Source: Orrella sp037026685 (GTDB lineage: Bacteria; Pseudomonadota; Gammaproteobacteria; Burkholderiales; Burkholderiaceae_B). Taken from it: a stretch of DNA of 64,000 nucleotides. The notes under the pieces were generated by a model. It was given only the letters and a program-made list of their open reading frames with translations, made no database searches and was not told the origin of the DNA. Each line of letters starts with the position of its first letter. Positions within the stretch are counted from its first letter, which is position 1. A program made the position numbers and the translations under genes. The stretch lies in NCBI RefSeq assembly GCF_037026685.1, contig NZ_JBANET010000007.1, positions 114,799 through 178,798 of the forward strand. Direction: 5' to 3'. Of this stretch, positions 16,805 to 24,996 are shown piece after piece.

Positions 16805-17347
16805 TCAGAGCAGCACGCTTTCCCAGAAGTCGCGGTAGTCCTCGCCGCCGGCGATATGCGTGCAGAGATCGACGATGGGCTTGCGCTTTTCCATGAATCC
16901 GGGCTCGTCGCCCAGGCCGCGCGCAAAATGCGAGACAGTCATCTGCCCGCACAGCAGGGCCTCCAGGTACGACTCCATATCCTTGCCGGCCGGGCCGAGA
17001 TAGCCGTCGCCATGGATGGCCCTGATCGGGTGTTCGATATAGCCCCGTACCTGGCCTTCTGGCGCAAGCACTAGCAGCACCTCGGACATATAGGAAAAAC
17101 ACCAGCCATGCGGCGTCTCGTACGGCCTTTCCATGAAGATGGTCCACAGCATGGAGATATTGGAGAGGTCATGCCATTCGTAGAGCTCCATGATGGGGGC
17201 AGGCGCGTTCTCCAGCACCAATGGCTGGTCGCGCTTCTTCGCGGTGAACCGTTGATTCCTGTCTTCCGGGGTTACGTCCCAGGCTGTGCATACCGAACGA
17301 GGTACGTGTAGCCATGGCAGATAGTCCAGGAAAAACTCTATTTTCAT
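16805..17347 (-). CDS. Uncharacterised 180-residue protein
   Basis: I do not recognise this protein. It has no signal peptide or membrane helix and is rich in aromatic and acidic residues (LYEWHDLSNISMLWTIFMERPYE, GWCFSYMSEVLLVL). Its third-position GC is visibly lower than that of the neighbours, which suggests acquisition. It sits alone between the phosphatase operon and the 5'-nucleotidase gene, ending 42 bp from the former on the opposite strand. Compact, aromatic, acidic orphans of this kind can be immunity or antitoxin-like proteins, but nothing here demonstrates that. The ATG at 17347 begins MKIEFFLDYLPWL. Confidence 0.7.
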   Translation of the reverse strand: MKIEFFLDYLPWLHVPRSVCTAWDVTPEDRNQRFTAKKRDQPLVLENAPAPIMELYEWHDLSNISMLWTIFMERPYETPHGWCFSYMSEVLLVLAPEGQVRGYIEHPIRAIHGDGYLGPAGKDMESYLEALLCGQMTVSHFARGLGDEPGFMEKRKPIVDLCTHIAGGEDYRDFWESVLL

Positions 17348-17448
17348 GAGAACCGCCTCTTAGTAGTACGGGTGAAGTACGCCGTGGTATCCGATAAGCC
17401 TGGGCGCGGCGAGATTCCCTTGCCTTTCCGCGAGCTTGCGCAACGAAT

Positions 17449-17482
17449 GAAAAGAGGGCTGCTCGCGCAGCCCTCTTTTTTC
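17449..17482 (-). terminator. Rho-independent terminator of the 5'-nucleotidase gene
   Basis: AAAGAGGGCTGC (17451-17462) and GCAGCCCTCTTT form a perfect 12-bp stem around TCGC, with T-runs on both sides, so it can act in both directions. It lies ~50 bp beyond the stop of the minus-strand 5'-nucleotidase gene. Confidence 0.9.
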
Positions 17483-17531
17483 CCACCTTCATGCGGGCAG
17501 GCGCGCCGTGCGCCCGCCGCAGGCGCGGGCC

Positions 17532-19505
17532 TTACGGTCCGACAAAGCTCTGGGTGCTGTAGAACTGGCCGTCCAGCTTCTGGATGATCGGCAAGTCTTG
17601 CGAATTGCGGTTGGGCAGGCGGTCGATGTAGGTCTGGAACACGTCCGCATCCAGCACGCCGATGTCCACCCGGCGCTCGGCCGGCACGTTGGCCAGCGTG
17701 GTGTAGCCGTCGCCGCCCTCGGCGTTGAAGCTCAGCACGAAGAGCCGGTAGGTGGCGCCCGGGTCGATGGGATTCCACAGCCCGGTGGTCTGGTCCAGCA
17801 CCTGCAGGTTGCTGGCGCGCGAGCCGCGCGGCTGGCTGGCGTCGACGGCAAAGCGCAGGCCGCCCGTGTACGGGTAGGGGCCGGTGCTGCCGCCGGGGCC
17901 GAAGGTCGCTTCCAGGCCGTCCTCGATCATGGCCTTGGCCTCGGCGCCCGTGATGTCCAGGCGATAGAGCATGTTGCCAAAGGGCAGCACCTCGATCACG
18001 TTGGCCGCCGTCACCTGGCCGTTCAGCGGTACGCGCACGCCGCCGCCGCTTTGCAGGGTGATGTCGGCGCCGCCGTAGTCGGCGTTGGCCACTTCCAGGT
18101 AGGCCTGGGCGACCAGCTGCTGGATGTCGCCGCCGCGCGCGCTGACTTCGCCCAGGGCGTTGCAGGCGGCGCTGGAGCGGCCGTAGTCCACGCTGCCGCT
18201 GCCCCCGGGCACGCGGCGCGAGCACAGTTCCTCGGCCGTCACGGCCACGACCTGCTGGCTGTACGCGTCCACCTTGGCCTTGAACGGCGCGAGGGTGGCG
18301 ATGGCGGCCGCGTCTTCCAGCGTGTGGCGCAGGAAGCCGTACTGCGCGGCATCGGCCTTCAGGGCGGCGATGTCGGCCTCGCTGAAGGCCCCGCCGGCCG
18401 GCGGCGTGAAGGTCTCGCCAATCAGCACGTGCGGCGTGCCTTCGCAGGCGGTCACCACGCCGTCGGCATCGAAGCTGATCTTCATCTCGCCCACGACCTG
18501 CGAATACTCCCACGCCTGTGCCAGGCACACCGGTTCGCCGTCCTTGTTGGTCAGCTGTTCGGCATAGGCGCCGGCGGGCGTGCCCACGCCGACCTGGGCC
18601 ATCGTGGCCGGGCCGAGCAGCGAGTGCGAATCGCCGCCCACCACCGCGTCCACGCCGCGCAGCTCGGCGATGAGCTTCTTGTCCAGCTCGTAGCCGACGT
18701 GGGTGCTCAGGATGATCTTGTTGACGCCCTGCTCCTGCAGCGCGTCGATGGCGCGCTGGGCGGCGGCGGCCTCGTCCTCGAAGGTCGTGCCGGCGTCGGG
18801 GCTGGACGACTGCTGGGTCTTGCCGGCGATGGTCAGGCCCACGATGCCGATCTTCTGGCCCGAGCGCTCGATCACGGTATAGGGATGCACATAGCCGGGC
18901 GCGTTCGAGGGGTGCAGGGCCGAGGCAGCGCCAAAGTGCACGTTGGCGCTGATCACCGGGGTCTGGCAATCGCCGGCGTGCAGCCGGTCGATGAAGTTCT
19001 TCAGCTCGGTGTCGCCCTTGTCGAACTCGTGGTTGCCCAGCGTGAAGGCGTCAAAGCACACCGTGTTCATCATGGCCGCGTCGGCCTCGCCGATTTCGCC
19101 GGCGCGGTTGAAATACAGGCTGCCGGTCAGCGCGTCGCCGGCGTGCAGCTTGATGACGTTTTCCTTGTCCTGGGCCAGCTCGCGGAAGGCGGTCGTCACG
19201 CGCGCGAAGCCGGCCGACGGCACGCGGGCCTGCACCGTGTCCCCGGCGGCGTTGCGCAGGTTCAGGGTCAGCGTCCGGCCGTCCAGGTTGGAATGATGGT
19301 CGTTGATGTGCAGCAGGGTCAGGTCGATCGGCGTCGGCGGTGCGGGCTGTTCCGGCGGATCGGACGGCCGGTGATCGTCGTCATCGTCGTCGCTGCTGCT
19401 GCAGGCGGCGAGCAGGCTGGCTGCCATCAGGCTGGCGATGAACACGCGGCTGCGCGCGTAGCGGCGATGCCCCGGCTGGGCATGGCGCTGGAATGTCGGG
19501 TGCAT
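17532..19505 (-). CDS. 5'-nucleotidase/UshA-family lipoprotein
   Basis: A 657-residue surface-anchored metallophosphoesterase of the UshA/NadN/5'-nucleotidase family. The signal peptide ends in a lipobox (SLLAAC) with lipidated Cys35, followed by Ser residues and a run of Asp, so outer-membrane sorting is expected. The N-terminal catalytic domain has the DHH-containing first metal motif (LLHINDHHSNL) and GNHEFDKGD. The C-terminal substrate-binding domain follows, with the QSGGGVRVPLNG motif typical of the family. It would hydrolyse external nucleotides, possibly NAD or UDP-sugars, to nucleoside and phosphate. It is larger than E. coli UshA (~550 residues). A PhoX-like lipoprotein lies two genes upstream and both have Pho-box-like repeats, so phosphate starvation control is likely but inferred. 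Confidence 0.9.
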   Translation of the reverse strand: MHPTFQRHAQPGHRRYARSRVFIASLMAASLLAACSSSDDDDDDHRPSDPPEQPAPPTPIDLTLLHINDHHSNLDGRTLTLNLRNAAGDTVQARVPSAGFARVTTAFRELAQDKENVIKLHAGDALTGSLYFNRAGEIGEADAAMMNTVCFDAFTLGNHEFDKGDTELKNFIDRLHAGDCQTPVISANVHFGAASALHPSNAPGYVHPYTVIERSGQKIGIVGLTIAGKTQQSSSPDAGTTFEDEAAAAQRAIDALQEQGVNKIILSTHVGYELDKKLIAELRGVDAVVGGDSHSLLGPATMAQVGVGTPAGAYAEQLTNKDGEPVCLAQAWEYSQVVGEMKISFDADGVVTACEGTPHVLIGETFTPPAGGAFSEADIAALKADAAQYGFLRHTLEDAAAIATLAPFKAKVDAYSQQVVAVTAEELCSRRVPGGSGSVDYGRSSAACNALGEVSARGGDIQQLVAQAYLEVANADYGGADITLQSGGGVRVPLNGQVTAANVIEVLPFGNMLYRLDITGAEAKAMIEDGLEATFGPGGSTGPYPYTGGLRFAVDASQPRGSRASNLQVLDQTTGLWNPIDPGATYRLFVLSFNAEGGDGYTTLANVPAERRVDIGVLDADVFQTYIDRLPNRNSQDLPIIQKLDGQFYSTQSFVGP

Positions 19506-19592
19506 ATTCCCTTCCCTGTGCTATGGATTACTTAGGAAAAGGGATGCTGAAGGCGAGTGGTTACATTGGCGTGACGCGCGGTGCGTGTCAGT

Positions 19593-19608
19593 GTGAAGAT
19601 TTTGTGAC
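19593..19608 (-). promoter_or_regulatory. Candidate Pho-box-like direct repeat
   Basis: On the minus strand GTCAC and TTCAC occur exactly 11 bp apart with an A-rich linker, about 90-100 bp ahead of the 5'-nucleotidase start. PhoB boxes are 7-bp repeats of the CTGTCAT type with 11-bp period, so the pattern fits loosely. Confidence 0.35.
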
Positions 19609-19721
19609 TTTTGTCTTGCTGTCGATGCGCTGGGCCGGGCACAAGGCTCAGCCTATCCAGCGCGGGCGAGCGCGGCTCGCTCAGGGACGCCGCGGAGCCG
19701 GCTTGGCCGGTCCGCGGGCGT

Positions 19722-19759
19722 GCCCCCTTGAGCGGGAGGCGCGTGGGCGCCTCGGGGGC
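19722..19759. repeat. GC-rich nested inverted repeat (REP-like) after ppiC
   Basis: GCCCCC (19722-19727) pairs with GGGGGC (19754-19759), and inside it AGGCGC pairs with GCGCCT around a GTGG loop. It lies just beyond the stop of ppiC. The 260-bp region between ppiC and the 5'-nucleotidase gene holds this element and the nucleotidase promoter but no gene. The layout resembles the short GC-rich palindromic intergenic elements common in Bordetella-like genomes; copy number cannot be judged from this window. Confidence 0.5.
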
Positions 19760-19766
19760 GGGCCTG

Positions 19767-20048
19767 TCAATCCTGCCGTTCGGTCACTTCCACCAGGTGG
19801 TAGCCGAACTGCGTCTTGACCGGCCCTTGCACGACATTGACGGGGGCGCTGAACACCACCTCGTCGAATTCGCGCACCATCTGGCCGCGGCCGAAGGTAC
19901 CCAGGTTGCCGCCGTCGCGGCTGGAGGGGCAGCTGGAGTTTTCCTTCGCGACCTGGGCGAAGTCGGCGCCGTTCTCGATGGCGGTCTTCAATTCATTGCA
20001 CTTGGCTTCGCTGGAAACCAGGATGTGGCGGGCGGTGGCACGGGCCAT
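19767..20048 (-). CDS. ppiC: Parvulin-type peptidyl-prolyl cis-trans isomerase
   Basis: A 93-residue single-domain parvulin, the same size as E. coli PpiC. It begins MARATARHILVSSEAKC and keeps the hallmarks of the rotamase fold: the ARHILV strand with the active-site His, FAQVAKENSSCPS, the GGNLGTFGRGQMV loop, and FGYHLVEVTER with the second conserved His. There is no signal peptide, so it is cytoplasmic and assists folding by prolyl isomerisation. It sits between two exported phosphatase-type lipoproteins but has its own spacing (53 bp from the PhoX-like gene), and no functional link is evident. Confidence 0.95.
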   Translation of the reverse strand: MARATARHILVSSEAKCNELKTAIENGADFAQVAKENSSCPSSRDGGNLGTFGRGQMVREFDEVVFSAPVNVVQGPVKTQFGYHLVEVTERQD

Positions 20049-20101
20049 GGTCTTGCTCCTTGTAAAGAGACTCAAGGGTAACGCATCCGGGCAGGCGCGC
20101 C

Positions 20102-21532
20102 TTAGGCGGCCGGCCGCGGCAGCAGGATCTCGAAGGTCACGCCGTCCTCGCTGCGTCCGGTGGTGCCGCGCTGCGAACTGAAGTACAGGCGCGTCCCGTC
20201 GGGCGAGAGCGCCACGCCGGTGGTCTCGCTGCCGTCGTGGCCCACCAGCCGGGCGATGGCCTGCGAGGTGCCGTCGGTGCGCACCACGCCCACTTCCAGG
20301 TTGCCGCCGTCCTCGACCGCGATGACTTCGCCCAGCGCCGTCACCGTGATGTTGTCGGGGCGGTTGACCGAATAGCGGACCGGATCCTCGCTGTTGCGGT
20401 TGCCGTCGTAGATCACTTCCACCGTCTGGTTGTGGGTGTCGTAGGCCCAGATGCGGTGGTTCGACTGGGTGGCGAAATAGGCGATGCCGTTGAAGAACCA
20501 GGTGCCCTCGCACTTGGGGAACTCGGTGCCGGGCGGCACGCGGCCGGCCAGCCGTTCGGTCTGGCGCACGTAGTTCTGGCCTTCGTCGGGGCGGACCACG
20601 TCGATCCACTCCACGGCGCACGGCTGGTTCAGGTCCACGCCGGCCAGTTCGGCGGCGGCCACCACCTCCGCGTCGGGCGGCAGCGCGCGGATCTGCATCA
20701 CCTGCAGGCGGCCGCTGCGCATGTTGGGGCGGTTCAGCTGCGCCGGCCAGTCGGCCTCGTCGCAGACGAAGCGGTAATAGCGCCCGCCGCTGGCGTCCTC
20801 GGACAGGTAGAGGGTGCGGTTGGCCACGTCCACGCACACCGCCTCGTGGGCGAACTTGCCCAGGGCCGGGAAGCTGCGGCCCACCTGCCCGTCCACCCAG
20901 CGGGTGAAGGGATCGCATTCCCAGGTCAGGCCCGCGGCGCGGCCCAGCAGGCCGGCTTCGGGGCCGGCCGGGTCCAGTTCGAATTCTTCGCACGACAGCC
21001 AGGTGCCCCAGGGTGTGGGGCCGCCCGCGCAGTTGGCCAGCGTGCCCTTGAGGATGGGATAGCTGTCGATCAGTTCGCCCTCGCGGTTAAAGCGCAGCGC
21101 CCCGACGCCGCCGAGGGGGCGCAGGGGCGGCGTGGGGGGCATGTCTATGGCCAGTTCGGCGTTGCTGACGTAGACCCAGCCGCCATCGGGCGCGGCAAAA
21201 CAGGCGCCGCCGTCCGGCGCGCCGTGCCAGGGCTCGCGTCCGGGCAGCGGCGGATGGCCCGAGCGCGCCACGATGCGCGAGGAAAAGCCGTCGGGCAGCA
21301 TCACGCCGTTTTCGTCGGCGGGGCGCAGTTCGGACATTTGCTCGAAGGGACTGACGGGCCCGGGCTGGGGCGGCGGCTCCTGGGCGGGCGGCTGTTCGCC
21401 GGGCGGGGTGTCCTGCCCTGGCGGCGTCTGGTCATCGTCGTCGCTGCTGCTGCAGGCGGCCAGGAATCCGCTCAAGGGGATGGCGCCGGCGGTTGTCAGC
21501 GACAGGCGCAGGAAGCGCCGGCGGTGTTTCAT
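20102..21532 (-). CDS. PhoX/DUF839-family lipoprotein
   Basis: A 476-residue exported protein of the DUF839 (PhoX-like) beta-propeller family. The N-terminus is RRRFLRLS followed by a hydrophobic stretch and the lipobox GFLAAC (Cys27). This suits a Tat-exported lipoprotein, and the following SSSDDDD linker matches that of the nearby 5'-nucleotidase. Family-like segments include WGTWLSCEEF, HEAVCVDVANRTLYLSEDASGGRYYRFV and DNITVTALGEVIAVEDGGN. PhoX enzymes are Ca/Fe alkaline phosphatases; some DUF839 members have no shown activity, so phosphatase function is inferred. An ATG 27 bp upstream (21559) is an alternative start. Confidence 0.82.
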   Translation of the reverse strand: MKHRRRFLRLSLTTAGAIPLSGFLAACSSSDDDDQTPPGQDTPPGEQPPAQEPPPQPGPVSPFEQMSELRPADENGVMLPDGFSSRIVARSGHPPLPGREPWHGAPDGGACFAAPDGGWVYVSNAELAIDMPPTPPLRPLGGVGALRFNREGELIDSYPILKGTLANCAGGPTPWGTWLSCEEFELDPAGPEAGLLGRAAGLTWECDPFTRWVDGQVGRSFPALGKFAHEAVCVDVANRTLYLSEDASGGRYYRFVCDEADWPAQLNRPNMRSGRLQVMQIRALPPDAEVVAAAELAGVDLNQPCAVEWIDVVRPDEGQNYVRQTERLAGRVPPGTEFPKCEGTWFFNGIAYFATQSNHRIWAYDTHNQTVEVIYDGNRNSEDPVRYSVNRPDNITVTALGEVIAVEDGGNLEVGVVRTDGTSQAIARLVGHDGSETTGVALSPDGTRLYFSSQRGTTGRSEDGVTFEILLPRPAA

Positions 21533-21610
21533 ATCGAGGGGGATGATGGGATAGGGCATGGCGGCGCTCGCATGGCTTGTTGGGCAAGCCCGGCATGCTA
21601 GGGGCCGTGT

Positions 21611-21626
21611 GTGACAGGGCGGTGAA
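21611..21626 (-). promoter_or_regulatory. Candidate Pho-box-like direct repeat
   Basis: On the minus strand TTCAC and GTCAC are exactly 11 bp apart, about 80-95 bp upstream of the PhoX-like start. The linker is GC-rich, which weakens it, but the same pair of pentamers occurs ahead of the 5'-nucleotidase gene. Confidence 0.3.
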
Positions 21627-21653
21627 GCCCGTGCGGGAAGCGCGGCCCGCGCC

Positions 21654-22385
21654 CTAGCCGGGCCAGCGTCCGCCCAGGGCCTGCGTGGCGGCCTGCGCGG
21701 CGGCCTTGGCCTGTCCGGTCATCGTCTCGATGGCCGAAGGCGTGAAGCGCTCCTTGGGGCCGGACAGCGAGATCGCGCCCACGATCTCGCCGGAGGAACC
21801 GAACACCGGGCTGGCCACGGCGGCGCAGTTCGGGTCGCGCTCGCCCATGGACACCGCGCTCAGGCCCAGCGTGGCGTGCGCCTGCGCATCGTTCATGTAG
21901 CCGTGGATCAGGCGGCCGGCCGCGCCGCGGGTCAGCGGCAGCAGGTCGCCCACGCGGATGCGGTCCAGCGTGGAGTGGTGCGAATCGATGCGCAGCAGGC
22001 AGGTGCGCCAGCGGGCGTCGTGATAGACGTGAAAGGACGCGCTTTCGCTGCCCTGGTCCACGCATTGCCTGAGCAGCGGCTCGATGATCTCGGTCAGGCG
22101 GTAGGCCGCGTCGAAGGCGCGGCCCAGGCGGTGCGCGTACGGGCCCAGCGCGTAGCGGCCGTCATGGCGGCGCACCACCAGCGAGCCGCGCTCGAGCGAG
22201 GCGATCAGGCGCAGCAGCGTGCTTTTGTAAAAGCCCGTGGCCCGAGACAGGTCGGCCAGCGAGATGGGCTCGGTGCGCGAGGCGATCGCATCGACGATGG
22301 CCAGCGCCCGCTCCACGGCGGCAACGCCGTCTGCGGCGGGTTCGGCAGAAGAAGCGGCGTTGGGGTCCGGGGGGATGCGGGGCAT
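21654..22385 (-). CDS. IclR-family transcriptional regulator
   Basis: A 243-residue IclR-type regulator. Residues ~20-80 are the winged helix-turn-helix (VERALAIVDAIASR, then LADLSRATGFYKSTLLRLIASLE). About 95-235 form the effector-binding domain, ending with AAVASPVFGSSGEIVGAISLSGP. It is the last gene of a minus-strand operon, 9 bp after the HIBADH-type reductase and downstream of an aldehyde dehydrogenase. It probably controls that operon, and perhaps the divergent Bug operon, through the palindrome at 24941-24967. The effector is unknown. Confidence 0.92.
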   Translation of the reverse strand: MPRIPPDPNAASSAEPAADGVAAVERALAIVDAIASRTEPISLADLSRATGFYKSTLLRLIASLERGSLVVRRHDGRYALGPYAHRLGRAFDAAYRLTEIIEPLLRQCVDQGSESASFHVYHDARWRTCLLRIDSHHSTLDRIRVGDLLPLTRGAAGRLIHGYMNDAQAHATLGLSAVSMGERDPNCAAVASPVFGSSGEIVGAISLSGPKERFTPSAIETMTGQAKAAAQAATQALGGRWPG

Positions 22386-22394
22386 GCGGGCTGG

Positions 22395-23294
22395 TCAGGT
22401 ACGGTCTGCTCCCGGCTCGTCGTCGATCACGCGGCTGATTACCGGGAAATACCGGTTGCCGTGCCCGCTTTGCGCGGCCGCCTTGAACCAGTGCTCGACG
22501 GTGCGCGCGCCGCGCGCATTCACACCGGCCTGCTCGGCCAGGGCCAGCGCGTAGCGCAGGTCCTTGCTGGCGTAATCGACGGGAAAGGCCTTCTCGGGAA
22601 ATTCGCCGGGAAGAATAGCTTTTAAGCCATGATTGCGCAATGCAAAGCTGTCGGCCGAGCCCTTGGACAAGGTGTTCAGCAGCACTTCGGGGTCCACGCC
22701 CGAGCGGCGGGCGATGGCGCGCGCCTCGGACAGCGCCACCACGGTCTCGAACAGCACCATGTTGTTCAGGATCTTCAGCACCTGGCCGCTGCCCACCGCG
22801 CCGCATAGCGTGATGTCGCTGGCGAAGGTGGCGATGTAGGGCCGCACCCGCTCGTACAGCTCGGGTGTGGCGCCCACCATCACGGCCAGCGTGCCCGCCT
22901 CGGCCGCCGCGCGCGTGCGCGCCACCGGCGCATCGACGAATTCCACGCCCAGCGCGGCGAAATCCTGGTGCAGGCGGCGCGTCAGGTCCACCGGCGAGGT
23001 GCTGGTGTCCACGATGACCTGGCCGCGGCGCGCATGCGTCAGCAGGCCGTCCTGGCCGCGCGCCAGCGCATCGACGATCTCGCCCGAGGGCAGCGACAGG
23101 AACACCAGGTCGCATTCGCGCATGATGCGCGGCACGTCGGCCGCCTCGATGCCGTGGGCGGCCAGCCGCTCCAGCGGCTCGCGCTGCTTGTCGTTGCCCA
23201 GCACAGGCACGCCGCTTTTCTGGGCCAGGTTGCGGCAGATGGGCTCGCCCATGACGCCCAGTCCGATGAATCCCAGTCGGGAAAATTCCTTCAT
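22395..23294 (-). CDS. 3-hydroxyisobutyrate dehydrogenase-family oxidoreductase
   Basis: A 299-residue beta-hydroxyacid dehydrogenase. The N-terminal Rossmann motif is GFIGLGVMGEPICRNL. The substrate signature region appears as SPVDLTRRLHQDFAALGVEFVDAPVARTRAAAEAGTLAVMVG, and the catalytic-lysine helix as GSGQVLKILNNMV. Members act on 3-hydroxyisobutyrate, tartronate semialdehyde or similar hydroxyacids with NAD(P). It lies between an aldehyde dehydrogenase (52 bp upstream) and an IclR regulator (9 bp downstream). The three suggest oxidation of an alcohol or aldehyde intermediate of a carboxylic-acid pathway. The substrate cannot be assigned. Confidence 0.9.
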   Translation of the reverse strand: MKEFSRLGFIGLGVMGEPICRNLAQKSGVPVLGNDKQREPLERLAAHGIEAADVPRIMRECDLVFLSLPSGEIVDALARGQDGLLTHARRGQVIVDTSTSPVDLTRRLHQDFAALGVEFVDAPVARTRAAAEAGTLAVMVGATPELYERVRPYIATFASDITLCGAVGSGQVLKILNNMVLFETVVALSEARAIARRSGVDPEVLLNTLSKGSADSFALRNHGLKAILPGEFPEKAFPVDYASKDLRYALALAEQAGVNARGARTVEHWFKAAAQSGHGNRYFPVISRVIDDEPGADRT

Positions 23295-23346
23295 GTCGTT
23301 CCGTTCTCCGTAATGCTAGAAATGTCCCTGCGCCCGCCTCGGCCCC

Positions 23347-24828
23347 TCAGGCCGGCATGCCCAGGTAGATGCCCTTGGATTGCTGGTACAGCCGCAGGCC
23401 CGGGATGCCTTTCTCGCGGCCGATGCCGCTTTGCTTGTAGCCGCCAAACGGCGTCGAGATCGATAGCTGCTTGTAGGTGTTGATCCAGACGGTGCCGGCT
23501 TCCAGGCGCGCGGCCACGCGCAGGGCGCGCGGGTAGTCGCGCGTCCAGATGCCCGAGGCCAGGCCATAGACGCTGTCGTTGGCCTGCGCCAGCAGGTCGT
23601 CCTCGTCGTCGAAGGGCAGGGCGCACAGCACCGGCCCGAAGATTTCCTCTTGCACCACGTGCGCATCGCGCGCCAGGCCGCCCAGGATGGTGGGCAGGTA
23701 GAAGGCGCCGGCCTGCAGGGCCTCGTCCTGCGGGCGCGCCGCGCCCAGCAGCACTTCGCAGCCTTGCGCGCGCGCGCCGGCGACCATGGCCTCGATCTTG
23801 TCTCGGTGGGCGAAGGAGGCGATCGGCCCCATCTGCGAGCCTTGCGCCTCGGGCATGCCCACGCGGATGCGGGACGCGCGCGCCACCAGCTTTTCCAGGA
23901 AGGCCTGGGCGATGCCGCGCTGCACGTACAGGCGCGAACCGGCCACGCACGATTGCCCGCTGCCCTCGAAGATGCCGCCGATCACGCCTTCGACCGCCGC
24001 ATCCAGGTCGGCGTCCTCGAACACGATGTGCGGCGACTTGCCGCCCAGCTCCAGCGCCACGGGGATCAGCTTCTCGGCCGCGGCCTTGGCGATGGCGCGG
24101 CCGCTGGCCGTGCCGCCGGTGAAGGACACCATGCGCACGTCGGGATGCTCGACCAGGCGCTTGCCCACGGTGCCGCCCAGGCCGGTGACCACGTTCAGCA
24201 GCCCAGGCGGCAGCCCGGCCTGCAGCGCCACGCGGCCCAGTTCCAGGGCCGGCGAGGACGTGACCTCCGAGGGCTTGAGCACCACGGCGTTGCCGGCGGC
24301 CAGGGCCGGCGCGACCTTCTGCGCTTCCATGGTCAGCGGCGAGTTCCAGGGCGTGATGCAGGCCACCACGCCATAGGGCTCGTAGCGCGTCATGGACAGG
24401 TAGTTGCCGCGCGCCGGCGTGACGTCCGCGCACAGGGTCTCGCATACGCCCGCGTAGTAGCGGAAGGTGGCCGCGGCGCTGGCGGCCTGCGTCTTGCATT
24501 CGGCCCAGACCTTGCCGTTCTCGGCCATCTGCAGGCGAGCGAAGGTCTCGGCGTTGGCCTCGATGCCGTCGGCGATGCGGCGCAGCAGCGCGGCGCGCTG
24601 GTGCGCCAGCATGTCGCGCCAGCGCGGGTCCCGGACCGCCTTGAGCGAGGAGGCCACGGCGGCGTCCACGTCGGCGGCCGAGGCCGCGCCGATCAGGTGG
24701 TTCTGCCGGCCGTTGGCCGGATTGACCGAGGCGAAGGCATCGCCGGCGGCGACCCATTGGCCGTCGATCAACATGGGCTTGGGGGCGCCGGCGGCATCGC
24801 CGCCGGCCTGGGATTGCAACTGGGACAT
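23347..24828 (-). CDS. NAD(P)-dependent aldehyde dehydrogenase
   Basis: A 493-residue aldehyde dehydrogenase superfamily enzyme of normal length. Visible motifs are VACITPWNSPLTM (cofactor loop with the conserved Asn), LKPSEVTSSPALELG, FTGGTASGRAIA, the catalytic Glu in LELGGKSP, the catalytic Cys in GSGQSCVAGSR and the late EEIFGPVLCALPF. It oxidises an aldehyde to the acid in the cytoplasm. It is the first gene of the operon with the HIBADH-type reductase and IclR regulator. The promoter faces the Bug-receptor operon across 168 bp containing a strong palindrome. Confidence 0.94.
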   Translation of the reverse strand: MSQLQSQAGGDAAGAPKPMLIDGQWVAAGDAFASVNPANGRQNHLIGAASAADVDAAVASSLKAVRDPRWRDMLAHQRAALLRRIADGIEANAETFARLQMAENGKVWAECKTQAASAAATFRYYAGVCETLCADVTPARGNYLSMTRYEPYGVVACITPWNSPLTMEAQKVAPALAAGNAVVLKPSEVTSSPALELGRVALQAGLPPGLLNVVTGLGGTVGKRLVEHPDVRMVSFTGGTASGRAIAKAAAEKLIPVALELGGKSPHIVFEDADLDAAVEGVIGGIFEGSGQSCVAGSRLYVQRGIAQAFLEKLVARASRIRVGMPEAQGSQMGPIASFAHRDKIEAMVAGARAQGCEVLLGAARPQDEALQAGAFYLPTILGGLARDAHVVQEEIFGPVLCALPFDDEDDLLAQANDSVYGLASGIWTRDYPRALRVAARLEAGTVWINTYKQLSISTPFGGYKQSGIGREKGIPGLRLYQQSKGIYLGMPA

Positions 24829-24940
24829 GAGTAGCGTCTTCCTCTCTTGGGACTGCGGAGCCTTGCCTGCCCGGGCGCGGGGCTGCGTCCTCAGGGTTTC
24901 TCCGTTTGACATCCTGGTGGCAACAAAATATAAAATAGAA

Positions 24941-24967
24941 CATTCGTTCTGTCTACAGGAACGAATG
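24941..24967. promoter_or_regulatory. Palindromic operator in divergent promoter
   Basis: CATTCGTTC and GAACGAATG form a perfect 9-bp inverted repeat with a 9-base spacer, inside an AT-rich patch (TATAAAATAG just upstream). It lies between the aldehyde dehydrogenase and Bug operons, 30 bp before the Bug ATG. It is the likely binding site for the IclR regulator encoded at the end of the leftward operon (inference). Confidence 0.6.
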
Positions 24968-24996
24968 CAATGCAACGAAACCGAGAGGAGACCTGT

